Below are positions 18,001 to 25,437 of a DNA stretch of 64,000 bases, in pieces. Both the position numbers and the translations under genes were made by a program. How positions within the stretch are numbered: the stretch's first letter is position 1; every line of letters begins with the position of its first letter. Under the pieces are notes generated by a model. That model did not search any database and was not told where the DNA came from. It was given only the letters and a program-made list of their open reading frames with translations. The DNA is from Pseudoduganella rivuli (lineage in GTDB: Bacteria > Pseudomonadota > Gammaproteobacteria > Burkholderiales > Burkholderiaceae_D). The stretch is from assembly GCF_009674485.1 (NCBI RefSeq), contig NZ_WKJJ01000033.1, positions 1 through 64,000 of the forward strand, read 5' to 3'.

Positions 18001-18208
18001 GGGCTTGCCGACCTGGCAGGAAGCGGCCGGACAGCTGGACTTCGGGTTCGACTATCGGTTCAACGATCATGTCCAGGCCAGCTTCAACGCCAGCAACATC
18101 CTGGATACCGTTGTTAAGCAGACCCAACAGCAAGGTATCGGCAACATGGTCCGTTCCTGGTTCGAGCCCGGCCGCAGTTACCGCCTGGCGCTGCGTTACA
18201 CGTACTAA
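15044..18208 (+). CDS. TonB-dependent outer-membrane receptor (Xanthomonas/Caulobacter oligosaccharide type)
   Basis: A 1054-residue outer-membrane protein with GAGGATA upstream of the start. Signal peptide through about residue 36 (AALHSGAAQAQTA), then a TonB-box-like QEPVSVVVTGQRAAM. The plug domain (about 50-190) has LPDKSITEVLQRVVGVTMDR and RGLTWGSSTLNGRE. A 22-strand-type barrel ends in SYRLALRYTY with a terminal aromatic residue. The IDGVVAEEAGKLPDKS motif is typical of the TonB-Xanth-Caul group, which imports plant-derived oligosaccharides. It is the importer of this locus, presumably for the xyloglucan/arabinan fragments released by the neighbouring enzymes. Confidence 0.93.
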   Translation: MRTIGTMTKRKPLRMTALAFAAAQLAALHSGAAQAQTAPAAPASKDQEPVSVVVTGQRAAMQSAAKLKQNAEEVIDGVVAEEAGKLPDKSITEVLQRVVGVTMDRNRSRGDPEHFSVEGSGISVRGLTWGSSTLNGRESFSAGWPGRELSWGDIPAELMSAVIVHKNPPAELIEGGVSGQVDLRTALPFDYKGDKFAASTYVNYNELGAKTSPALSGLVSKRWENDFGQWGALLNLSANETNSHNDTVQVDGYFPRTNVVAGQTVWVPKSASWRTNLSQTDRVGAYAALQWKKGGASSALTYFHSGYKETGTENALYTGVEDAYKSTLINPVFDSKGVLQSARYTYPIGGRGANNFVDGGLGFNSNQTYNERRSQTREIAWNAKWTINERWSLQNDLQWVHATNKNSGNNMTLATFVPSMNIDLSKNIGEITFDDKAQAFLRNPANYYLEMFGPVREKADADLYAWKTDARYNFDHPVLRDLRFGVRVTKRTANRVEASGSNWYSISRPWEVRNSSTPGQPASKTDEPTWGARANFTYLSDPRVAALVPTNLYTFDNFFNGKIPNPGALVAPSLAAVKDYPNAYAAAANPILKIQCEQGNVQSGTNNDCSNMPDPWKPLVYDGDPAKTSRQSERTEAAYLMTRFGFDELRFPVEGSAGVRVVHTDTRARGYTVFKPVYGTGSVPSVPRFGQIDEPIVEGRSAVDVLPSVNLKMEITPQLQARFAFAKSMYRPSFADLNEYVKLDQQIIFDQATSTVQNVNYRGENKGNVHLKPTKANSFDATLEWYPGNGSSLTGALFHKQVRDIIMRSAYTRDYNDLAGNPQTFVITAPDNAADGKVTGLELAGQTYLNNVPALAEVLPDWVKGFGVSANYTYIKSKQTLHHPYNLKYCPAANSFNNSSLNLLGCDTNGMPFTDMPLQYLSKNAYNLMFFYDRGPMSMRLAYSWRGRFLQGVSVNGTQGQDATSADPTRATVVDGQTVYPRDVGWGLPTWQEAAGQLDFGFDYRFNDHVQASFNASNILDTVVKQTQQQGIGNMVRSWFEPGRSYRLALRYTY

Positions 18209-18300
18209 GTCGCTCGCGCTGTCGCGACATCAGGTCCATCGCCACGCAGGCGCAATGGACCTCCTGTAGTCTCCTTTCTGCTGCTTCGGCTGCAGTTTCA

Positions 18301-18328
18301 GAGGCGGCTCCGGCCGCCTCTTTTTTTA
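18301..18328 (+). terminator. Intrinsic terminator of the TonB receptor transcript
   Basis: GAGGCGGC and GCCGCCTC form an 8-bp stem with loop TCCG, followed by seven T. It lies about 90 bases after the receptor stop codon. Confidence 0.9.
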
Positions 18329-18459
18329 TATGGGCTGTCCATGTCTGACAAAGCTATTCGAGCGTCAAGGACTGGGGCCATGTCAGCAACCGTTTCTTCC
18401 ACGGCTTCGGCGATTTCTGAATCGCCACGAGTATTGTCGACACTCCTGAGCCATAATTT

Positions 18460-18705
18460 AGGGCAAACCAGCAGCAGGGCGCCGCCAAGGCTGGCAGCCT
18501 GGAGGCGGCGCGCTGCCATCTGGCCGAAGCCATCCGTGCCGACCCAGCCTCGACCGAAGCCGCTTACGCCATGCAGCGCCCGATGGGAGAACGGCGGAAA
18601 GCCAGCCTGAAGACGATCATCGAGAGCATGGCGCTGCCGCCGCCGCAGGAGAGCGAATGGCTGGCGCGGCTGGCCAAGGTCACGCTGGTCGACGATCTGT
18701 ACTGA
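18460..18705 (+). pseudogene. Possible remnant of a TPR-type protein gene (C-terminal part)
   Basis: One frame reads through a TPR-like helix pair (LEAARCHLAEAIRADPAST, EAAYAM) and ends ARLAKVTLVDDLY at a stop at 18703. It has no start codon or RBS and is closed upstream by a stop. Genes for TPR or sulfotransferase-like proteins often accompany halogenase and TonB-receptor genes, so this may be a leftover of one. The assignment is weak. The rest of 18209-18803 is non-coding apart from the two terminators. Confidence 0.35.
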
Positions 18706-18712
18706 CGGTACG

Positions 18713-18738
18713 AAAAAAAACCACCGCGACGGTGGTTT
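18713..18738 (-). terminator. Terminator of the halogenase gene (minus strand)
   Basis: CCACCG and CGGTGG form a 6-bp GC stem around a 3-base loop. The run of eight A on the plus strand becomes a U-run on the minus-strand transcript. It is about 65 bases beyond the halogenase stop codon. Confidence 0.85.
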
Positions 18739-18803
18739 GATTCGACGTCAGGCGCTTGGCGCAGCACCGTCAGCGGTTCTTAGGGGCCGCCGACGTTGCC
18801 GGT

Positions 18804-20288
18804 TCAGCGCCCCAGCATGAGGCGCAGGAAAGCTTCGTGGGTGGGCATGCTCGCCACGACAGCGGCGTAATGGTCGCGCCGCTGGTGCAGGGCTTGCAAC
18901 GCTTCGGCGACCGGCACTTCGGCCAGCACGGGGTCGGCGTGCTCGGGCCAGTTCCCCATGCCGGCATGGATGGCCAGCCAGCTGGTGGCCTCGAAACCTT
19001 CTTCCCCGTTCATGTTCAGCCAGCCGGTCTGGCGCCAGGCGTGCAGCTTGAAGGCCAGCGTTTCCGGCAATTCCATGCTGGCCATGTCCCGCCACAGCGC
19101 GCTGTCGCGGCGCTCGGTGAGGCAATAGTGCAGGATGATGAAGTCGCGGATGCGCTCGAACACCCTGGTCATGCCCGTGTTGTAGTTGGCCACCGCGGCC
19201 GCGGCGGGCCGCGCATCTGGCCGCAGCAGTGCGATCATTTTTTCCAGGCCGCGCTGGATCAGGAGGATGCTGGTCGATTCGAGCGGCTCCAAAAAGCCCG
19301 ACGACAGGCCCAGGCCGACCACGTTGTGGACCCAGAAGCGCTCGCGGTGGCCGGTAGTGAAGCGCAACAGGCGCGGTTCGGCCAGGGCAGGGCCGTCCAG
19401 CAGTTCGAGCAATCGGGCGCACGCACGCTCCTCGTCGATGTAGCGGGTGGAGAACACGTGGCCGTTGCCGACCCGGTTTTGCAGCGGAATCCGCCAGGCC
19501 CAGCCCGCTTCGAGCGCGGTGGCGACGGTGTGCGGCGTGAGCCCGGGTCCGCCCGGTTCGCTGGGCACGGCCCAGGCCCGGTCGACCGGCAGCCAGCGGC
19601 TGAAATCGACGAATGGCTCTTCCAGGGCGCGGCCCAGCAGCAGGGAAACAAAGCCGGAACAGTCGATAAACAGGTCGCCTGCCACCACGCGGCCATCGTC
19701 GAGCTTGAGCTGGTCGACGCCGCCGTCGGCGCGGCGCCTGACGTCGACGATGCGCCCTTCGGTGCGCCGCGCGCCCCTGCTGAGCGCGATGCCGCGCAGG
19801 AAGCCAGCGTACAGGGAGGCATCGAAATGGTAAGCGTAACTATACAGATTGGGGTGTTCCCTGGGCGGCGTGGCGAAGCGGCCCTGGCTGGCCATCACGC
19901 TCGGCAGGCATTGCTCGCCCAGCGCGCCGAGCGCGGCATCGTTGACGCGGCGGTACTGGCCCCATAGACATGCGGGGCCGGCCAGATCGTCGAAATTGCC
20001 AAAGGTATGGAAGAAACGGTGGCCCTTGGCGCGCCAGTCCCGGAACTCGATGCCAAGCTTGTAAGTGCCATTGGTGGCGCGCAGGAACGCGGCCTCATCA
20101 ATGCCGTTCGCCTTGTGAAAATCGCGCAGCATGGGAAACGTTGCCTCGCCCACGCCGACAATGCCGATCTCTTCCGATTCGACCAGTTCGACCGTGCTGC
20201 CGGGCAGCGCCGTCGCCAGTGACGTGGCCGCCATCCAGCCGGCTGTACCGCCGCCAACGACGACAATGCGTTTGTATGCGGTGTTCAT
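18804..20288 (-). CDS. Flavin-dependent tryptophan-halogenase-family protein
   Basis: A 494-residue protein with a good RBS (AAGGAG). It begins with the FAD-binding IVVVGGGTAGWMAATSLA (about residues 9-26). It has the conserved lysine in GTYKLGIEF (equivalent of the catalytic Lys79 of PrnA), DLFIDCSGF, the halogenase signature WAWRIPL (G-W-x-W-x-I-P type) and LGLSSGFLEPLESTSI. True members chlorinate or brominate aromatic compounds with FADH2. In polysaccharide loci of Caulobacter, Xanthomonas and relatives such genes commonly sit beside TonB receptors, with an unknown role that need not be tryptophan halogenation. No flavin reductase is adjacent. It is followed by the terminator at 18713-18738. 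Confidence 0.88.
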   Translation of the reverse strand: MNTAYKRIVVVGGGTAGWMAATSLATALPGSTVELVESEEIGIVGVGEATFPMLRDFHKANGIDEAAFLRATNGTYKLGIEFRDWRAKGHRFFHTFGNFDDLAGPACLWGQYRRVNDAALGALGEQCLPSVMASQGRFATPPREHPNLYSYAYHFDASLYAGFLRGIALSRGARRTEGRIVDVRRRADGGVDQLKLDDGRVVAGDLFIDCSGFVSLLLGRALEEPFVDFSRWLPVDRAWAVPSEPGGPGLTPHTVATALEAGWAWRIPLQNRVGNGHVFSTRYIDEERACARLLELLDGPALAEPRLLRFTTGHRERFWVHNVVGLGLSSGFLEPLESTSILLIQRGLEKMIALLRPDARPAAAAVANYNTGMTRVFERIRDFIILHYCLTERRDSALWRDMASMELPETLAFKLHAWRQTGWLNMNGEEGFEATSWLAIHAGMGNWPEHADPVLAEVPVAEALQALHQRRDHYAAVVASMPTHEAFLRLMLGR

Positions 20289-20312
20289 GTCTATCTCCTT
20301 GCCGGGCGGCGC

Positions 20313-23300
20313 TCAGTGGGCGCCGCCGTTTTGACCGATACGGTAGTAGTCAAAGTCGACACGGCCACCGGCGATCTTGGTCGAATAAAAGAACAGGGCG
20401 TAGCGGTAACCCATGAAGTGCGGGAAGGTGTAGGCAAGGCGCGACGGACGGCCGATGGGGGTCCAGGATTTACCGTCGAGGCTGTAGGAGAAGCGGGCCA
20501 CTTCAGGCTTGCCTGGTATGCCGTAGACCTTGGCGCCCCCCTCGTCGAGGCCGAAGCGGGCGTCCTCAGGGGCGGACTGAAATTCGCATTCGACCTTGAG
20601 GTGAACGGTATTGCCGGAGAGTGGAACGGAGGCGATCTCCTCGGGTTTGTCCGAGTCGGCGCTCACCATGACGAGTGATTTGGCGCCATTGCTCATCTTT
20701 ACGCCAACAAAACCATACTTTGCCTGAAAAGCGGCGATGCCGGTCCAGTCGCCATCTTTCATGCCGCTCACGTCGACGCTGGTGGTGGCGAAACTGTCAG
20801 GGCCAAAGGTGCGTTGGGTGAGCGTGTTCCTGGCATCAAGCAGGCTGGAATCGACCCGGCTGGTGACGAAGCTCAGGTAGCCCGGGCGCCTGGTGAGCGA
20901 CCAGTTGCGCGGATCGGGATTGTGATTCCATTGCCAGGCGAGGGGCAGGGCCGGGACGCCAGGCAGGCGGTCGAATTCGTCGGAGGCGACGATGCCGGAG
21001 GCGCCGGAAGCGCCCTGTGCGCCGGCGGGTATGTCGAGCGTCATCGGCACTTCGCCATCTTTGCCGAGCACCGGCCAGCCGTCCTTCCAGGTCACGGGCA
21101 CGAGGTAGGGCACGCGACCGACGGCGCCGTTGTCCTTGAAGAGATAGGCATACCATTTGCCTTCCGGGGTGTCGACCAGGCCGCCCTGGGCGATACCGCG
21201 ATCATCGAGCACGATGCGGCCCTCGTAGGGACCGTCGATGGCGTCGGCGCGGTGGACGATGACCGTGCGTGCCCAGCGGGTTTTGGGCGAGGCGATGTTG
21301 AACAGGTAGTAGCGGCCGTTGATCTTGGAAAGCTGCGAACCCTCGCCACAGAGTCCGCCCTGCTCGGCGCCGAAGAGGGCGTTGACGTGGTCAATGATGG
21401 GCTTGTTCACGCCGCCGGGCTTGACGCCGGAGAGATCGGATTTCAGCTCGGTGAGCATGATTTTATTGCACCCCCACACCATGTAAGCGCGGCCATTGTC
21501 GAAAAACAGGCTGTGGTCATTCATCAAGGGCTCGAAATTGGTCTCTTTCCACGGGCCGCGTTCCGGATCGCGCGTGGTGTAGACATGGGTGCGCCCCCCT
21601 GTGGTGGCGGCAAAAGTCGTGGCATGGAACACGCCATCGTGGTACCGGATGCTGCTGGCCCAAGAGCCGGCGCCGTAGGCGTTCTTGCCGTTTTCGAGGC
21701 GGAACGCTTCGTTGTCGGCCAGGGTGTCATAGGTATAGGAGGCCATGCTCCAGTTGACCAGGTCGGTCGACTTCATAATCGGCAGGCCCGGGCTCATGTG
21801 CATCGTCGTACTGCTCATGTAGTAGGTTTTTCCTACCCGGATCAGTGAGATGTCCGGGACGTCGGCCCAGATAAGGGGATTATGGGCAGGATTCGCCAGT
21901 GCCTTTGGTACAGGCTGGGACGCGTCGGCGTTCGGGGAAAATTGCCAGAAATCGAACTTGAACAGTTCTTCGCCGGCCGCACCGCGGAACACGAAGAAGA
22001 CATCCTGGACGCCGGCGGCGCCGGAGACCCGGGTAGACTGCGGCTTCCATTGGCCGCCGGTTCCCACCACCGGCAGCGTGCCGATCAACTTGCCGTCGAC
22101 CTTGCCTAAACGAATCTCGATCGTCGCCCCGGTGGCCTGCCGCGGCAGGGCCGTGCTGGACAGGCTGGCCATGAACGCGCGCGCGCCGGTCGCGCCGAAA
22201 TCGACATTGCGCACCTGGACGTAAGCCCCGTCATGGATGTCACGCAGATTCTGGCCGCCGGCGCTGCTGGGCTCGATCTTGACTCCGGAAGACCAGGCGA
22301 TGGTCTCGGCTTCGACGCGCCGGTAAGGATCGAGGGTGGCGGCCGGCGCCGGCCCTTCCCTGGTCGGCTGCACCATCGGGACCGAGCCATCCGGGTTGAA
22401 CTTCAACTCATCGACGGCCACGGAACGCTTGAAGCCGTCGCCTCCCGGAAGGTCGGCGGTGTGGTAGAAGAGGTAGGTCTTGCCCTTGTAATCGACCACG
22501 CCCGGGTGGTTGGTGAAGGCGCTTTGCGGGGCCATGACGACGCCGCCGTAGGTCCACGGGCCTTCGGCTGTGGGGCCGGTGGAATAGGCAAGATGCTCGG
22601 GGATGGGACCAGCGGCAAAAAAGAGGTAATGCAGATTCTTGCGCTTGTAGAGCCAGGGACCCTCTTCGTAGGACGTGCCGCGCAGCGCGGGCTTCGGCTT
22701 CGTAACGCCTACCGTGTCCGGCGGGGTTCGCTCGCCGAGGGCCTTGACGGTCATCGGATGGCCAATGATGCCATTCTCCCCGACGCTGGTGTCGTAGGAA
22801 ATCATGTCCTTGTTCAGCTTCACCGACCACAGGTTGGGATTGCCCCAGGCCAGATAGGCCTGGCCCTTGTCGTCGATGTAGACGGTCGGATCGATGCTGT
22901 CATACAGGCCGCCGGCGTGGCCGGCGATCAGCGGTTTTTTGAGGGGATCGACGTAGGGCCCGAGGGGATTATCGGCCACCAGCACGCCAATGCCGCGGCC
23001 TTGCACCGGGGCATAGAGATACCATTTCCCATCCCGCTCGATCGCCTGCGGTGCCCAGGCGCCATTGTCAAAACCATCCCAGCCGGAGATCTCCTTGGCG
23101 GCCCAGGGGAAATCCCGCAGCGAGGCGATCGCGCCGTGCTGGGTCCAGTTCACCATATCCGTCGTGGTGGAGAGCACCCAGTTCTTCATGTTGAAATTGT
23201 TCTTTTCCCCGACATCCTCGTCGTGGCTGGAAAACAGGTAGAGCGTCCCTTTATGCACCATGGGGGCCGGATCGGCGGTATACATCGTTTGAATAACCGG

Positions 23301-23378
23301 ATTGAGCGCGTATGACGGCGCGGGCAGCGACGCCAGCACGGACAATACAACGAGAGCGGAGCGGGGTGTTTTTTTCAT
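20313..23378 (-). CDS. Secreted two-catalytic-domain glycosidase: GH43 - CBM6 - GH43 with C-terminal beta-sandwich
   Basis: A 1021-residue protein with signal peptide (1-25). A first GH43 domain (about 26-335) shows MYTADPAPMV, WAPQAIERDGKWYLYAPV and SIDPTVYIDD. A CBM6-like domain (about 350-485) starts RVEAETIAWSSGV and has GAYVQVRNVDFG. A second GH43 (about 500-775) begins NPLIWADVPDISLIRVG and YYMSSTTMHMSPGLPIMKST. A GH43-associated sandwich (about 800-1015) closes it. GH43 enzymes release arabinose or xylose from arabinoxylan, arabinan or decorated xyloglucan. The second half is a close relative of the free-standing enzyme at 37381-38985, so this gene looks like a fusion. It lies 25 bases upstream of the halogenase gene. 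Confidence 0.92.
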   Translation of the reverse strand: MKKTPRSALVVLSVLASLPAPSYALNPVIQTMYTADPAPMVHKGTLYLFSSHDEDVGEKNNFNMKNWVLSTTTDMVNWTQHGAIASLRDFPWAAKEISGWDGFDNGAWAPQAIERDGKWYLYAPVQGRGIGVLVADNPLGPYVDPLKKPLIAGHAGGLYDSIDPTVYIDDKGQAYLAWGNPNLWSVKLNKDMISYDTSVGENGIIGHPMTVKALGERTPPDTVGVTKPKPALRGTSYEEGPWLYKRKNLHYLFFAAGPIPEHLAYSTGPTAEGPWTYGGVVMAPQSAFTNHPGVVDYKGKTYLFYHTADLPGGDGFKRSVAVDELKFNPDGSVPMVQPTREGPAPAATLDPYRRVEAETIAWSSGVKIEPSSAGGQNLRDIHDGAYVQVRNVDFGATGARAFMASLSSTALPRQATGATIEIRLGKVDGKLIGTLPVVGTGGQWKPQSTRVSGAAGVQDVFFVFRGAAGEELFKFDFWQFSPNADASQPVPKALANPAHNPLIWADVPDISLIRVGKTYYMSSTTMHMSPGLPIMKSTDLVNWSMASYTYDTLADNEAFRLENGKNAYGAGSWASSIRYHDGVFHATTFAATTGGRTHVYTTRDPERGPWKETNFEPLMNDHSLFFDNGRAYMVWGCNKIMLTELKSDLSGVKPGGVNKPIIDHVNALFGAEQGGLCGEGSQLSKINGRYYLFNIASPKTRWARTVIVHRADAIDGPYEGRIVLDDRGIAQGGLVDTPEGKWYAYLFKDNGAVGRVPYLVPVTWKDGWPVLGKDGEVPMTLDIPAGAQGASGASGIVASDEFDRLPGVPALPLAWQWNHNPDPRNWSLTRRPGYLSFVTSRVDSSLLDARNTLTQRTFGPDSFATTSVDVSGMKDGDWTGIAAFQAKYGFVGVKMSNGAKSLVMVSADSDKPEEIASVPLSGNTVHLKVECEFQSAPEDARFGLDEGGAKVYGIPGKPEVARFSYSLDGKSWTPIGRPSRLAYTFPHFMGYRYALFFYSTKIAGGRVDFDYYRIGQNGGAH

Positions 23379-23410
23379 GAGATGGTGCGGCTAAGCGATA
23401 AAAAGTCACT

Positions 23411-23440
23411 AAAAAGCCGGCTTCTTTTACGAAGCCGGCT
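23411..23440 (-). terminator. Terminator of the GH5 gene (minus strand)
   Basis: AGCCGGCTTC and GAAGCCGGCT form a perfect 10-bp stem with loop TTTTAC, with A-run at its left (U-run on the minus transcript). It lies between the GH5 stop codon and the GH43-CBM6-GH43 start. An imperfect copy of this hairpin occurs at 26440-26470. Confidence 0.88.
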
Positions 23441-23463
23441 GTAAGGTGGAAATTTGATGGAGT

Positions 23464-25335
23464 TTATTTAATAGTTGCTCTTTTAATGGTAACGGAACCT
23501 GCCGATCCAACGAATTGGATACCTACCGCCTCCGCATTCTGGACACTAAAATCAGAGCACGTGAACTCTGTATCCTGATCTGCAACCAATGCTTTATTCG
23601 CAGTCCAGCACTTCCATTCATTCGTAACCCAACCGGCGGAATAGGTAAAGAACTGGAACAAGCCATCCATTCCGCCATTTCGATTTGAAACAAATGCCTG
23701 ATCAAAATTAAGGACCACTTTCAGGGTTTTGCCACCCCAATTAACCGGATGGTCAAAAGTATAAGCAGCAGCGGCCCCCGCCTGGTTGAGGGTAAATCGC
23801 ATATACGCAGTTGAACTATTATTTGTAGCCCCGGCACTCAAGGTCCAACTATTTGGGCGATTACTCAATCCGGTGACTTTTCCAGCGCCGACCAACATTG
23901 CGTCAAGCACTTGTGGATCACCGACGGCCGGTGTTGTACGGTCAAACAACAGGCCTTCAGCCATCCCGATCTCCCATGCGAATGGCAAGAGGCCATGGGC
24001 AAGCGCAGATTTGGTGACAACTTGATAGAAGTGTTCCCGCGAAGCGAGATGCAGATCAAGGTCAGCGCAAACCGACTGGGCACGCTTCATGGCGGCGAAT
24101 TCCCCCAGCACCACCGGGATCCCTTGGTCCACAAATTTTGTTTTCATTTTGGCGAACTGCGCATCGGTATAAGCCTCTTCCATGAGCGGAAGCTTCCCCG
24201 GCGAGTTGCGATAAGTGTCGGTGAGCGACTTGTAGCCGTCGCCCCAATAACAGTGCATCTGTGACCAGTCATTATCTTCCCCGTGGTTCGAAAAAGCCCC
24301 CGGGTAATAGTGAACTTCAGCCATTTGGCGACCCGTCACCGAGTCGGACGGCATACCATTCCAATCATTGAAAGTCATATCGATATCGGTTCTCAGGCCT
24401 TGGAGCACCAGCACGCGATAGGCGTTTCTGCCACCCGTCGAACGAACCGCATCGACAAATGTCTGGTGATAGCTGTCTAGCACACTTACCTGGTCTGGAA
24501 AGATGGCATCGGGCTCGTTGGCGCTGGCAAACAGGACATGCTCGTCAAAGTCACGCAGCTTGGTGGCAATTTGCTGCCAGTAGGCTTTCTGTTTGGCGTT
24601 GACGGCGACTTTACTTGCGTCGTTAATATTCCGCTCCAGCCAGCCACCATCCCAATGGATGTTGACGATCGCGTAGAGCCCGTTATTTACCGCGTACTGC
24701 ACCACTTGCTTGACGCGGTCGAGCCAGGCGTCACTGATTTGTCCAGTGGTCTGATCGGCATACTGATCCCAGGATACGGGGATCCGGATCGCATCAAAAC
24801 CGCAGTCCTTTACCAATTTGACGTAAGCGGCGGAAATCATCGGATTGCCCCAGCAAGTCTCGGACGCCGGGCTGCAACCATAAGCGTCCATCGTGTTGCC
24901 AATGTTAGTCCCCAGCTTAATTTTCGCAGCCAACTGAGCCGCGTTACTGCTCATGCCGGCCGCATTCGGGGCGATCGGATTGGTGTTGTAGTCAGGATAA
25001 GCTGTAATCGCAAAGGATTGCGTGGTTTGCGCGCCGCAACTATTGGTGTAGACAGCTGTTGCAGTACAGCTGGCACTGGGCGTTACGAATTGTTCGCGCG
25101 AAGAACCTGATGTTCCGCAGCCGCTCCATGACCAGGACCCGCCGTTGATTGGCTGCGGCCCAAATACGATCTGATTTCCAGTATTAATTGCCGCAGCGGC
25201 TGTTATATTCCAGGCGCCGGACGAATAAATATAGGGAGTTACTGCGGTTGGTGTGCACGTCTGAGCCTGAGCGCTTATAGCGCTTCCGGATAAAGCTATA
25301 ACAAGGGATGTAATAATTAAAGGACTTTTGTTCAT
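23464..25335 (-). CDS. Secreted GH5 (subfamily 4-like) endo-glucanase/xyloglucanase
   Basis: A 623-residue protein. I start at the ATG at 25335 with GGAG upstream, giving MNKSPLIITSLVIALSGSAI and cleavage after AQAQ. Residues ~26-112 form an Ig-like/carbohydrate-binding domain (GGSWSWSGCGTSGSSREQF). The GH5 domain (about 118-470) has LGTNIGNTMDAYG, IRIPVSWDQY, the acid/base in LFASANEPDA and the nucleophile in VVLGEFAAM. A C-terminal jelly-roll module of ~135 residues ends SVTIKRATIK. The catalytic domain and C-terminal module are almost identical to the last third of the GH74 fusion at 27117-31205, in opposite orientation. Expected to cut beta-1,4-glucan backbones, most likely xyloglucan. 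Confidence 0.93.
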   Translation of the reverse strand: MNKSPLIITSLVIALSGSAISAQAQTCTPTAVTPYIYSSGAWNITAAAAINTGNQIVFGPQPINGGSWSWSGCGTSGSSREQFVTPSASCTATAVYTNSCGAQTTQSFAITAYPDYNTNPIAPNAAGMSSNAAQLAAKIKLGTNIGNTMDAYGCSPASETCWGNPMISAAYVKLVKDCGFDAIRIPVSWDQYADQTTGQISDAWLDRVKQVVQYAVNNGLYAIVNIHWDGGWLERNINDASKVAVNAKQKAYWQQIATKLRDFDEHVLFASANEPDAIFPDQVSVLDSYHQTFVDAVRSTGGRNAYRVLVLQGLRTDIDMTFNDWNGMPSDSVTGRQMAEVHYYPGAFSNHGEDNDWSQMHCYWGDGYKSLTDTYRNSPGKLPLMEEAYTDAQFAKMKTKFVDQGIPVVLGEFAAMKRAQSVCADLDLHLASREHFYQVVTKSALAHGLLPFAWEIGMAEGLLFDRTTPAVGDPQVLDAMLVGAGKVTGLSNRPNSWTLSAGATNNSSTAYMRFTLNQAGAAAAYTFDHPVNWGGKTLKVVLNFDQAFVSNRNGGMDGLFQFFTYSAGWVTNEWKCWTANKALVADQDTEFTCSDFSVQNAEAVGIQFVGSAGSVTIKRATIK

Positions 25336-25372
25336 TTCAATTATCTCCACATTATTAATAGTACAGCCCAAC

Positions 25373-25421
25373 GACAGGCTGGCTTGTGATTGCGGGATGG
25401 AGAATTGGCCCCATCTGCAGC
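25373..25421 (-). repeat. Truncated copy of the regulatory element (leader end only) in front of GH5
   Basis: GACAGGCTGG..T....TTGCGGGA..G.GAA...GGCCCC matches the left end of copy 3 (39700-39745) and the leader of copies 1 and 2. The half-site part is absent: the sequence is cut off at the stop codon of the TonB-like/PA14 gene. GH5 may therefore depend on read-through from that gene. Confidence 0.6.
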
Positions 25422-25437
25422 GGCGCGACGGCGCCGG

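Noticed and set aside
15956..18133. A 725-residue open frame on the minus strand opposite the TonB receptor
   Set aside because: It is a by-product of high-GC codon bias in the receptor gene: no RBS, low-complexity R/V/H/A-rich translation and no recognisable domain. The same holds for long antisense frames opposite rlhA (61880-63826), chrA (6909-8507) and the M4 protease (54833-56575).
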